Positions 23,358-31,345 of a stretch of 31,694 bases of DNA are shown in pieces. Below the pieces are notes generated by a model. The model was given only the letters and a program-made list of their open reading frames with translations. It was not told the origin of the DNA and ran no database searches. Position 1 is the stretch's first letter. Every line of letters starts with the position of its first letter. A program made the translations under genes and the position numbers. This DNA comes from an uncultured Clostridium sp. (GTDB taxonomy: Bacteria > Bacillota > Clostridia > Clostridiales > Clostridiaceae), in the NCBI RefSeq assembly GCF_934754925.1, contig NZ_CAKVJA010000030.1:1-31694 (forward strand), in the 5' to 3' direction.

Positions 23358-24443
23358 ATGTCAAGAGTATATAATTTTGCAGCTGGACCAGCTGTATTAC
23401 CAGAAGAGGTACTAAAAGAAGCAGCAGCAGAAATGTTAGACTATAAGGGCACAGGAATGTCAGTAATGGAGATGAGTCATCGTTCTAAGGCTTTTGAAGA
23501 AATAATTCAAGATGCTGAACAAGATTTGAGAGACTTGATGAACATCCCTGATAATTATAAGGTGTTATTTCTTCAAGGGGGAGCATCAACACAATTTGCG
23601 ATGGTTCCTATGAATTTAATGAAAAACAGAGTTGCAGATTATATTATAACAGGTCAATGGGCTAAAAAAGCAGCAGCTGAAGCAAAAAAATATGGAAAAG
23701 TAAATGAATTGGCATCATCAGCAGATAAGACTTTTTCTTATATTCCTGATGTAAGTAAGATTAAAGTAAGTGATGATGCAGATTATGTATATATATGTCA
23801 TAACAATACAATTTACGGAACTACTTATCATAAATTACCTGATACTAAAGGAAAGATTTTAGTAGCTGATATGTCATCTGATATATTATCAGAACCTATT
23901 GATGTAACTAAATATGGATTAATATTTGCAGGAGTTCAAAAAAATATTGGGCCAGCTGGTACAGTAGTTGTAATAATTCGTGAGGATTTAATTACTGAAG
24001 ATATACTTGAAGGTACTCCAACAATGCTTCAATATAAGGTACATTCAGATAATAAGTCTTTATATAATACACCACCAGCCTATGGAATATATATTTGTGG
24101 AAAGGTATTTAAGCATCTTAAAAAACTTGGTGGATTAGAAGCTATGAAAAAGAGAAATGAAGAAAAGGCTAAAATTCTTTATGATTATCTTGATTCAAGT
24201 GAACTATTTAGGGGTACAGTTGTAAAAGAAGATAGATCTTTAATGAATGTACCATTTATAACAGGTGATAAGGAATTAGATGCTAAGTTTGTTAAAGCGG
24301 CTAAGGAAGCTGGAATTGAAAATATCAAAGGTCATAGAACTGTGGGTGGAATGAGAGCTAGTATTTATAACGCTATGCCAATAGAGGGTGTTAAATATTT
24401 AGTTGAATTTATGAAAAAATTTGAAGCCGAAAATAAATTATAA
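23358..24443 (+). CDS. serC: phosphoserine aminotransferase
   Basis: A 361-aa PLP enzyme (class V aminotransferase) that converts 3-phosphohydroxypyruvate to phosphoserine with glutamate. Features: N-terminal YNFAAGPAVLPEEVL, EMSHRSKAF, FLQGGASTQFAMVPMN (phosphate-contact loop), and the PLP lysine in FAGVQKNIGPAG. The C-terminal GHRTVGGMRASIYNAMP is conserved. GGGGGG lies before the ATG. Last gene of the operon; a bidirectional terminator follows. Confidence 0.96.
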   Translation: MSRVYNFAAGPAVLPEEVLKEAAAEMLDYKGTGMSVMEMSHRSKAFEEIIQDAEQDLRDLMNIPDNYKVLFLQGGASTQFAMVPMNLMKNRVADYIITGQWAKKAAAEAKKYGKVNELASSADKTFSYIPDVSKIKVSDDADYVYICHNNTIYGTTYHKLPDTKGKILVADMSSDILSEPIDVTKYGLIFAGVQKNIGPAGTVVVIIREDLITEDILEGTPTMLQYKVHSDNKSLYNTPPAYGIYICGKVFKHLKKLGGLEAMKKRNEEKAKILYDYLDSSELFRGTVVKEDRSLMNVPFITGDKELDAKFVKAAKEAGIENIKGHRTVGGMRASIYNAMPIEGVKYLVEFMKKFEAENKL

Positions 24444-24485
24444 TTTAAAGAATTTATCAAGTTAAAAAATAATAGTTAATAAAAT

Positions 24486-24520
24486 AATGGTACTGGAAAT
24501 AAAAAATCCAGTACCATTTT
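24486..24520. terminator. bidirectional terminator (serC / mtnN)
   Basis: AATGGTACTGGA (24486-24497) pairs perfectly with TCCAGTACCATT (24507-24518), with T-rich sequence after it and A-rich before it. Confidence 0.85.
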
Positions 24521-24525
24521 AGTTA

Positions 24526-25218
24526 TTAAAGTTTTTCTAACATTGTCTTTAATATAAATGTTGAATTTTTAACTCCAATAGGAGTGAACTTCTCAAAATC
24601 CATATGAGCTCCGTTATTAGCATTATCAGATATAGATCTAACAACAACAAAAGGTATATTGTTTAAGTAGCAAACATGAGCTATACTAGCTCCTTCCATT
24701 TCACAAGCTAATGCACCAAATTCCTTTTCAAGCCATTGGATTTTATCAAGTGAAGCAACAAACATATCTCCAGATACTATTCTTCCAGAAAAAGTTTTAA
24801 AGTCAGAAGCTTCAGCACAAGCAGCTTTAGCAGTTTCAACTAACTTTTTATCACATTTAAAATCAAAGGTATCCATTCTTGGAATTTGGCCCATTGGATC
24901 GCCAAAGGCAGTTGTATCCATGTCATATTGAACTAAGTTTTCTGCTATTACTACATCACCAGGATAAATATCCTTACCTATGCCACCAGCAACTCCAACA
25001 TTTATTACTGATGATACGTTATATTCAGAGGCAAGTATTTGAGTACATACAGCAGCATTAACCTTACCTATTCCACATACAACAGCAACAACGTCATGTC
25101 CCCATAGTTTTCCTTTGTGGAATTTCATTTTTGCTTTTTCTTCAACTGTTTCTAATTTCATGTCCTTTAAAAGAATTTCTAATTCTTCAGACATAGCACC
25201 TATTATTCCTAAAATCAT
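24526..25218 (-). CDS. mtnN: 5'-methylthioadenosine/S-adenosylhomocysteine nucleosidase
   Basis: A 230-aa cytosolic enzyme that cleaves adenine from MTA and SAH, recycling by-products of SAM use and supplying the AI-2 precursor S-ribosylhomocysteine. Features: IGIIGAMSEELEIL at the N-terminus (catalytic Glu), VINVGVAGG, the substrate-binding CEMEGASIAHVC and the catalytic Asp in RSISDNA. ATGGAGGA lies upstream of the ATG. Monocistronic. Confidence 0.96.
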   Translation of the reverse strand: MILGIIGAMSEELEILLKDMKLETVEEKAKMKFHKGKLWGHDVVAVVCGIGKVNAAVCTQILASEYNVSSVINVGVAGGIGKDIYPGDVVIAENLVQYDMDTTAFGDPMGQIPRMDTFDFKCDKKLVETAKAACAEASDFKTFSGRIVSGDMFVASLDKIQWLEKEFGALACEMEGASIAHVCYLNNIPFVVVRSISDNANNGAHMDFEKFTPIGVKNSTFILKTMLEKL

Positions 25219-25415
25219 TTTAATCCTCCATATAAGTATATAATTTATATAAATTTACTTAAAATATATTATATACTGACATTCAATTAATTAATAGCAG
25301 ATTTAATAGTAAAATTCAAAACAAAGAAAACCGATAGAATTACTTGTATTACTTTGCCTTGAAATATATAATAGTCTCAATAGGAAAATAAATATGTACG
25401 AAGGAGAATGAGGAT

Positions 25416-26132
25416 ATGTCATTAAATGAATTTTGTAGAACTGAATTACTTATAGGTGAAGAGGGAATAGAAAAATTACATAATTCTAAAGTCATAGTTT
25501 TTGGAATTGGAGGTGTAGGAAGTTTTGTAGTTGAAGCTTTAACAAGAGCAGGAGTAGGAAATTTAATTTTGGTAGATAATGATACTATTTGTATATCTAA
25601 CTTAAATAGGCAAATACATGCAACTCAGGTTACAGTGGGAAATGTTAAGGTTGAAGCAATGAAGGCAAGAGTATTATCTATAAATCCTAATTGTAATGTT
25701 GAAGCAAAGCAAGAGTTTATTACAGCAGATAACATACAAGAAATAATTCCAGAAGATATAGATTATGTTGTAGATGCTATAGATACAGTAACGTCAAAAT
25801 TAGCATTAGCAGAGTATTGCTATAAAAATGATATTAAATTAATTGCATCTATGGGAACTGGAAATAAAATGGACCCTACTCAATTTAGAGTAACAGATGT
25901 ATTTAAGACTAAGGTTTGTCCTCTAGCTAAGGTTATGAGAACTGAGTTAAGAAAAAGAGGAGTTAAGAAGTTAAAGGTTGTATATTCAGAGGAGATACCA
26001 ATGGTACCTAATAAGGGAAGAGCTGTCCCATCTCAAAAAAGACAAACACCTGGAAGTATATCATTTGTTCCACCAGTAGCAGGAATGATAATAGGTGGAG
26101 AGGTAATTAAGGATTTGACAGGATTAAACTAA
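25416..26132 (+). CDS. tcdA: tRNA threonylcarbamoyladenosine dehydratase (ThiF/E1-like)
   Basis: A 238-aa E1-like ATPase of the TcdA/CsdL branch, which cyclises t6A37 of tRNA to ct6A. Features: nucleotide-binding GIGGVGSFVVEALTRAGVG, LVDNDTICISNLNRQ with the ATP-contact Asp and Arg, DAIDTVTSKLAL, and the C-terminal PVAGMIIGGEVIKDL. ThiF/MoeB functions are less likely because no thiamine or molybdopterin genes lie nearby and the CxxC zinc pairs of MoeB are not obvious. AAGGAG precedes the ATG. Confidence 0.88.
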   Translation: MSLNEFCRTELLIGEEGIEKLHNSKVIVFGIGGVGSFVVEALTRAGVGNLILVDNDTICISNLNRQIHATQVTVGNVKVEAMKARVLSINPNCNVEAKQEFITADNIQEIIPEDIDYVVDAIDTVTSKLALAEYCYKNDIKLIASMGTGNKMDPTQFRVTDVFKTKVCPLAKVMRTELRKRGVKKLKVVYSEEIPMVPNKGRAVPSQKRQTPGSISFVPPVAGMIIGGEVIKDLTGLN

Positions 26133-26145
26133 TATAAATAAAATT

Positions 26146-26203
26146 TTAAGGGAAAGAATTTACTATTTTATAATATTAAACATAGTATATTTCTTCCCTT
26201 TAA
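26146..26203. terminator. large hairpin terminator between tcdA and the DUF4230-like gene
   Basis: AAGGGAA (26148-26154) pairs with TTCCCTT (26194-26200), continued by ACTAT/ATAGT inner pairing, with A/T-rich flanks on both sides. Confidence 0.65.
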
Positions 26204-26212
26204 ATTATTATA

Positions 26213-26884
26213 TTAATTGATTTTGAGTATTACATTATAATTTTCTCCCGTTAAATTAAGTAGAAGTTGTTTTAATGATTTCTCCGTATTTAAAGTAGCC
26301 TGTTCGTAAAATTCGGGGTTATTCATTTTTTTTGTAAATAAATAATTTAGGTTTTTATATATTGAACTTAACTCTTCTGATGATAGCTTCAAATCTCCAA
26401 ATCTTAAGAATCCAACTTCAGTATCGGAATATATAGTCTTACTTTCATCAATATCTATACTAAATATATCTATCTGAGGAATTGTTATAGATATTTCTTT
26501 AGTTTCAGTATTTATTTCGAAATTAGAATTAGACAAAGTAGAAAAATCTATAGCATAGGAACAGTTTGCAAAAAAGGTTATTTCCATAGATTTTTTAAAT
26601 ATATCTAAGTTAAAGTAAGTATTATCTATTGTTAATGTTTCTGATAATTCAACTTCTAAAGGGATTAATTTATTTACATTTTTAATTTCGTTTATTAAAG
26701 TATCATTAGATAAAATCGAAGAAGATTCAATTTTATGTGTATTAAAGTAAGGAAAAAGTTTTTTAAATTTACTAGGAAACTTAAAAAATAAAATTAATAG
26801 AAGTAAGGTAAATGAAATAAGTAAATAGAATAATACTTTATTAAATCTAAATTTATGTTTTTTCTTATATAAAAAAATAATCAT
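26213..26884 (-). CDS. membrane-anchored protein, DUF4230-like
   Basis: About 223 aa. A short basic cytoplasmic N-terminus (KKKHKFRFNK) is followed by one strong membrane segment (VLFYLLISFTLLLLILFFKF), and the remaining 180 residues are expected outside. The pattern of alternating strands, with FFANCSYAIDFSTL and EISITIPQIDIFSIDID, then a helical end with ATLNTEKSLKQLLLNL, resembles DUF4230 proteins of unknown function; I hold this moderately. An upstream GTG opens the frame but overlaps the ribosome binding site (AAGGTGG), so the ATG at 26884 is preferred. Confidence 0.6.
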   Translation of the reverse strand: MIIFLYKKKHKFRFNKVLFYLLISFTLLLLILFFKFPSKFKKLFPYFNTHKIESSSILSNDTLINEIKNVNKLIPLEVELSETLTIDNTYFNLDIFKKSMEITFFANCSYAIDFSTLSNSNFEINTETKEISITIPQIDIFSIDIDESKTIYSDTEVGFLRFGDLKLSSEELSSIYKNLNYLFTKKMNNPEFYEQATLNTEKSLKQLLLNLTGENYNVILKIN

Positions 26885-27054
26885 CCCCACCTTGAAGTAT
26901 TAATATATTAAATTCACATAAATCAAATATATTAAAATATAAAAAGGGATATTCCTTTAAGTAATATTTTTACTTTTAAATTAAAGTTTGTTGAGTTTTA
27001 TATTAATTTATTTGTATAATAAAAATAATTGAAATTGTTTTTAGGAGAGTTAGT

Positions 27055-27984
27055 ATGGATAATCAAAGGGAAGTAAATATAGAACTTATTAAGGGTACTT
27101 TAGATGATTATATAGTTAAGGATAAAGATAAGATTGTAATAGGAAGATTTACTATAACTGAATTAGATAAAGAAAATAAAAAATGTAATTTAAAGTTAAA
27201 GTTTTATAGAGAAGATAACTATGATTTATTAAAGATTACATTAAAAGATATTCTTAAGGCTGTGTTTAAAGATAAAAATATATTTAAGACCAATGTGGTA
27301 GTTAGTGAAAAGATAAATTTAAAGCCATTTTTAGATAGTGGTTTTACATTAGAGGCCATTTTTACGGATAATATATTTACAAAGGGTAGTTTTTATGATG
27401 AATTAAGTTTTGGAATAAATAGAAACGAATACTTGAATGCCGGAAGAAATAATATTGTAGAGATGAGAGGAAAGAATATTTCAATTAGAAATTTTACTCC
27501 AGATGATGCCCAGGAACTTTTAGAATATTATTTAAGAAACAAAGAACATCTACGTGAATTTGAACCAGTACGAGATGCTAGCTTTTTCACTTATGAAACA
27601 CAAAGGGAAATTTTATTAGAAAGTTATAGACAACTTATGACTGGATCAGGAAGTGACTTAGGAATATATATAGATGATAAGCTTATAGGTAAAGCTAAAA
27701 TTTCTAGTATAGTTTATGGAGTATTTAAAAATGGGATATTAGGATATTCTATAGATAAGGAATATGAAGGTAGAGGTTATATGAAAGAAGCTATAAATTT
27801 AGTGTTAGAGTATGCTAAGGAGTATTTAGACCTACATAGAATAGAAGCTTCAGCTTTAACAACTAATGAGAGATCCAAAGGAGTTTTATTAGCCTGTGGG
27901 TTTGAAGAGGTTGGTGTTAATAAAAAGTATTTATATATAAATGGAAAATGGAGCGATCATATCACTTTTTATAAAATACTTTAA
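27055..27984 (+). CDS. tandem GNAT-family N-acetyltransferase (RimJ/RimL type)
   Basis: A 309-aa protein with two parts. Residues 1 to about 130 look like a reduced GNAT-like fold without a clear acetyl-CoA motif. Residues of about 138-309 are a RimJ/RimL-type GNAT domain: ISIRNFTPDDAQELLEYY, LGYSIDKEYEGRGYMKEA (acetyl-CoA pyrophosphate loop) and LLACGFEEVG. The substrate could be a protein N-terminus or a small molecule; the sequence does not say. AGGAG precedes the ATG. It ends 9 bases before the glcT frame on the same strand, so it may share its transcript. Confidence 0.85.
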   Translation: MDNQREVNIELIKGTLDDYIVKDKDKIVIGRFTITELDKENKKCNLKLKFYREDNYDLLKITLKDILKAVFKDKNIFKTNVVVSEKINLKPFLDSGFTLEAIFTDNIFTKGSFYDELSFGINRNEYLNAGRNNIVEMRGKNISIRNFTPDDAQELLEYYLRNKEHLREFEPVRDASFFTYETQREILLESYRQLMTGSGSDLGIYIDDKLIGKAKISSIVYGVFKNGILGYSIDKEYEGRGYMKEAINLVLEYAKEYLDLHRIEASALTTNERSKGVLLACGFEEVGVNKKYLYINGKWSDHITFYKIL

Positions 27985-27993
27985 TAATAAGGG

Positions 27994-28865
27994 GTGATTA
28001 AAATAGGGGTTAAATTAAAGGGAAATAGTACTGTTATAAAAGCTTTAAATAATAATATGGTATTTGTGAATGAGTATGGAGTAGAAAAGATACTTTTATC
28101 TAAGGGAATAGGATTTAATCAAAGAGCTGGAGATATAATTAATGGAGATATAGAGGTAGACAAAGTATTTTCAATTGAAGATGAAAAGAATCAACGTAAC
28201 TTAAAAGAGGTATATAGTAGGGTTGATGGAGAGTTTATTGCAATTTGTGAAGAGGCTATAGCAGAAATATGTGAAGAATTAGGAGAAGAGTTGAATGAAT
28301 CTATTCATATTGGATTAATAGATCATTTAGCTTTAGCCATAAAAAGATTAAAAAATAAAGAGGAAATAATTAATCCATTTATTGTAGAAATAGAAACTTT
28401 ATATAATATCGAGTTTGAAATGGCAAAAAAATTATAAATAAGATACAACGTAAATATAATGTTAAGTTCCCAAAAGGGGAGATAGGATTTATTACTTTGC
28501 ATATACATTCAGCTAGAAATGGAAATAAACTATCTAACACTCTTAAATATAGTTATTTATCTGGTAAGATAGTAAAACATATAGAGTGTGTATTTGATGC
28601 TAAGATTAATAGAAAATCTCTAGATTATGCTAGATTTTTATCTCATATAAGATTTACTATAGAAAGAGTGTTAACAAACACAATATTAGATAATGATTTA
28701 ATTGATGTAATAAAAAAATCCTATCCTGAGTCTTATGAAGTTGCAGAAGATGCGGCAAAGATAATTGAGGAAAGTTTAGATAAGAAAGTAATAGAAGATG
28801 AAATTGCATATATAGCAATGCATGTAGAAAGATTTAGAATTGCTTTAAATGAAAAAAATAGCTAA
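27994..28865 (+). pseudogene. glcT: GlcT-type PTS antiterminator, frameshifted
   Basis: A BglG/LicT-family RNA-binding antiterminator in two frames. The first (27994-28437) encodes the RNA-binding CAT domain (TVIKALNNNMVFVN, SKGIGFNQRAGD) and most of PRD1 (ESIHIGLIDHLALAIKR). It stops at TAA 28435-28437 just after seven A (28425-28431). The other frame, entered by -1 at that A-run, continues without a stop (IINKIQRKYNVKFPKGEIGF, ITLHIHSARNG) through PRD2 to TAG 28863-28865. Together they make a normal GlcT-sized protein of about 290 aa, closer to GlcT than LicT. The GTG at 27994 abuts its AAGGG; an ATA six codon positions on the right spacing suggests the start may also be altered. Pseudogene, programmed frameshift or sequencing error are all possible. 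Confidence 0.8.
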
Positions 28866-28890
28866 GGATTATTTCCTTAGCTATTTTTTT
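28852..28890. terminator. bidirectional terminator (glcT / EIIA)
   Basis: A 17-bp perfect stem (28852-28868 with 28874-28890) with A-tract left and T-tract right; it contains the glcT stop codon and touches the end of the EIIA gene. Confidence 0.9.
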
Positions 28891-28891
28891 A

Positions 28892-29422
28892 TTAAACTTC
28901 GTAGTTAACAACTATTTCTTTACCAGCTACAACAGAACCAGTTTCTACTGCAGTTATTGATTTAGCAGCATCAACATTTGTTATTAAAACTGGAGTTGCA
29001 AGAGATAAGCCTTTTCCTAAGATGAAGTCTCTATCAATTTTAATGATAGGAGTACCAGCTTTAACTTTTGTACCAGCTTCTACTAGTTGCTCGAATCCTT
29101 CTCCGTTTAAGCTTACTGTATCAACACCGATATGAACTAATAATTCTAGTCCATTTTCTAATGTCATTGCAAATGCATGTTTAGTTTTGAATACTAGTGA
29201 TAATTCTCCATCAGCAGGTGCAACGATAGTATCGCCTTTAACCATTATAGCAGCACCGTCTCCAGCCATTTTTCCAGCAAAAACTGGGTCTGGAACTTCA
29301 GATAAAGGTATTAAGTCACCAGTTGCAACTGCAACTAATGCATTTTTTGGACTTTCTACAGTAGTTGATTCTACATTGTTTGATTGTGATTTACCGAATA
29401 ACTTTTTGAAAAAATTAGCCAT
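28892..29422 (-). CDS. PTS EIIA component, glucose/GlcNAc family
   Basis: A separate EIIA-Glc-type protein of about 176 aa that carries phosphate from HPr to the sugar permease EIIB. Features: VPDPVFAGKMAGDGAAI, VAPADGELSLVFKTKHAFAM and the phosphorylated His in LELLVHIGVDTV; both conserved active-site His are present. The N-terminal NFFKKLFGKSQ is a membrane-surface-like amphipathic start. An upstream GTG (29449) opens the frame, but AGGA six bases before the ATG at 29422 makes MANFFKK the better start. It is divergent from the EIICB gene and has its own promoter, RAT and terminator, so it should be controlled by the same antiterminator. Confidence 0.92.
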   Translation of the reverse strand: MANFFKKLFGKSQSNNVESTTVESPKNALVAVATGDLIPLSEVPDPVFAGKMAGDGAAIMVKGDTIVAPADGELSLVFKTKHAFAMTLENGLELLVHIGVDTVSLNGEGFEQLVEAGTKVKAGTPIIKIDRDFILGKGLSLATPVLITNVDAAKSITAVETGSVVAGKEIVVNYEV

Positions 29423-29494
29423 CATACTTCCTGATAATTCAGGATTCACATCCTTTCTAAAATAAGTTTACACAATTTTAAATATAGGTAATAA

Positions 29495-29544
29495 AATAAA
29501 AAGGCATAAGTATATCTTTTCTAATTAAAGATTAACTTATGCCT
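29495..29544 (-). terminator. leader terminator (attenuator) of the EIIA gene
   Basis: On the minus strand AGGCATAAGT (29544-29535) pairs with ACTTATGCCT (29511-29502) with inner AUCUUU/AAAGAU pairing, then a U-rich run. It lies between the minus promoter and the gene and overlaps the RAT hairpin. Confidence 0.8.
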
Positions 29545-29561
29545 GATTTAACAGTAACACG
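29536..29561 (-). promoter_or_regulatory. GlcT-type ribonucleic antiterminator (RAT) for EIIA
   Basis: Minus-strand leader reads CGTGTTACTG, a six-base loop, then CAGGCATAAG, closely matching the GlcT RAT pattern. Its 3' part is also the 5' arm of the leader terminator, so the two structures exclude each other. Confidence 0.8.
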
Positions 29562-29572
29562 TTTCAAATAAA

Positions 29573-29601
29573 ATTATATATATTAGAAATTATTATGTCA
29601 A
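29573..29601 (-). promoter_or_regulatory. sigma-A promoter of the EIIA gene
   Basis: On the minus strand TTGACA (29601-29596), a 17-base spacer and TATAAT (29578-29573): a perfect consensus. Confidence 0.88.
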
Positions 29602-29623
29602 TAAAAAACAAATAAAAAAATCA

Positions 29624-29639
29624 ATGAAAACGTTGACTT
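29624..29639. promoter_or_regulatory. possible CcpA operator (cre)
   Basis: ATGAAAACGTTGACTT is close to the cre consensus WTGNAARCGNWWNCA and overlaps the -35 box of the EIICB promoter, a position where CcpA binding would repress. Inference from sequence only. Confidence 0.45.
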
Positions 29640-29661
29640 AAACTGGATTTTGTACTATAAT
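29633..29661 (+). promoter_or_regulatory. sigma-A promoter of the EIICB gene
   Basis: TTGACT (29633-29638), a 17-base spacer and TATAAT (29656-29661). Confidence 0.88.
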
Positions 29662-29695
29662 ATACTTGTAAAGTAAATAACGTTTATATATGAGG

Positions 29696-29722
29696 CGTGC
29701 AACCATAAAAAATGGGCATTAG
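29696..29722 (+). promoter_or_regulatory. RAT-like antiterminator for EIICB
   Basis: CGTGCAACCAT, an A-rich loop, then ATGGGCATTAG. It keeps the CGTG and GGCATWAG of the EIIA RAT, while the distal stem changes from CTG/CAG to CCAT/ATGG with pairing retained. Its 3' end overlaps the start of the following terminator stem. Confidence 0.7.
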
Positions 29723-29764
29723 CTGAAAAGAATATAATATTATATTCTTTTCAGCTTTTTTTTA
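29721..29764 (+). terminator. leader terminator (attenuator) of the EIICB gene
   Basis: A perfect palindrome (29721-29738 with 29739-29756, starting AGCTGAAAAGAATATAAT) followed by eight T. It lies about 75 bases before the start codon, so it must be bypassed for expression. Confidence 0.9.
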
Positions 29765-29836
29765 TTGTCGCAATTATTTTAGTATTATATTGTTAGCCTT
29801 GTATGGAACTAAAAAAATAAGGGGGAATCTATTATT

Positions 29837-31284
29837 ATGATGAAGTATTTACAAAGACTAGGTAAATCTTTAATGCTTCCAGTTGCTTGTCTACCTGTAG
29901 CAGCTATTTTAATGGGAATAGGTTACTGGATTGATCCAAATGGTTGGGGAGCAAACAACGTTGCTGCAGCCTTCTTAATTAAAGCTGGTGGAGCATTAAT
30001 TGATAACATGGCAATCTTATTTGCTATAGGTGTTGGTGTGGGTATGTCTGATGATAATGATGGTACTGCAGGATTAGCAGGACTTGTATCATGGTTAATG
30101 ATTACAACATTATTATCAACTAATGTTGTTGCTATGTTAAAAGGAGTTGATGTTTCAGAAGTTCCAGCAGCTTTTGGGAATATAGAAACTCAATTTATTG
30201 GTATATTGTCAGGATTAATTGGTTCAGCTTGTTATAACAAGTTTAAAAATATAAAATTGCCATCAGCTTTAAGCTTCTTTAGTGGTAAGAGATGTGTAGC
30301 TATAGTAACAGCAGGAGCTTCAATTGTTGCAACATTAATATTATTCTTTGCTGGCCTGTTGTATATGGAGCATTAGTATCATTTGGTGAAGCTATTATCT
30401 CAACTGGATCAATAGGAGCTGGTATATATGCATTCTTTAATAGATTATTAATTCCATTTGGTCTTCATCATGCATTAAACTCAGTGTTCTGGTTTGATGT
30501 TGCTGGAATAAATGATATTGGTAAGTTCTGGGGAACTATGGACGGTGGAGTTTTAGGACAAACAGGAATGTATATGACTGGATTCTTCCCAGTAATGATG
30601 TTTGGTTTACCAGCAGCTGCTTTAGCTATGTATCATACTGCTAAAGATAATAAGAAGAAGGTTGTAGCCGGTTTATTATTAGCATCAGGTTTAGCTTCAT
30701 TTTTCACTGGAGTTACAGAGCCATTAGAATTTGCATTTATGTTTTTAGCACCAGGATTATACGTAGTTCATGCTTTATTAACAGGTATATCTGCAGCAGT
30801 TTGTGCAATGTTACCAGTAAGAGCTGGATTTAATTTCAGTGCAGGTTTTGTTGATTGGTTCTTAAGCTTTAAAGCACCATTTGCTGAAAATCCACTTTGG
30901 TTATTAGGAATTGGTTTAGTATTTGGAGTAATTTATTATATAGTATTCAGATTTGCCATTACTAAGTTTAATTTAAAAACTCCAGGTAGAGAAGATGATG
31001 ATACTTCAGTAGAAATGGAAGCTAAACTTTCAAACAATAATTTTACAGATGTAGCTGAAACTATACTAAGAGGTCTTGGTGGAAAAGAGAATATAGTTTC
31101 TGTTGATAACTGTGTAACAAGATTACGTTTAGAAATTAAAGATAATACATTAGTTAATGAAAAGGTAATTAAGTCTGTAGGTGTAGCAGGCATAATTAGA
31201 CCAAGTAAAACAAGTATTCAAGTAATTGTAGGAACACAAGTACAATTCGTTGCTGATGAATTTAAGAAATTATGTAAAAATTAA
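29837..31284 (+). pseudogene. PTS glucose/N-acetylglucosamine permease EIICB, frameshifted
   Basis: A sugar permease in two frames. Frame one (29837-30376) encodes the first EIIC membrane helices (LQRLGKSLMLPVACLPVAAI, LPSALSFFSGKR). At 30347-30349 (TTT) the homologous sequence moves to the -1 frame, which continues CWPVVYGALVSFGEAI, FNRLLIPFGLHHALNS, TGFFPVMMFGLPAAALAMY, VTEPLEFAFMFLAPG and NLKTPGRED, then the EIIB domain with phospho-Cys in VDNCVTRLRL, to the stop at 31282-31284. One extra T would restore a normal protein of about 482 aa. The sequence is closest to NagE/NagP-like GlcNAc permeases, but GlcT-type control suggests glucose too. No EIIA is fused; it is encoded next door. As it stands the product is cut after about 180 residues. 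Confidence 0.85.
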
Positions 31285-31305
31285 GTAATAAAATAATTTG
31301 ATAAG

Positions 31306-31345
31306 AAGAACTATGTATTTTGAGTATACATAGTTCTTTTTTTAT
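31306..31345 (+). terminator. Rho-independent terminator of the EIICB gene
   Basis: AAGAACTATGTAT (31306-31318) pairs with ATACATAGTTCTT (31326-31338), followed by a T-run. Confidence 0.9.

Noticed and set aside
28497..28865. Separate 122-aa gene starting at 28497
   Set aside because: It begins in the middle of PRD1 with no ribosome binding site; the frame continues upstream to the A7 run, so it is the second half of glcT.
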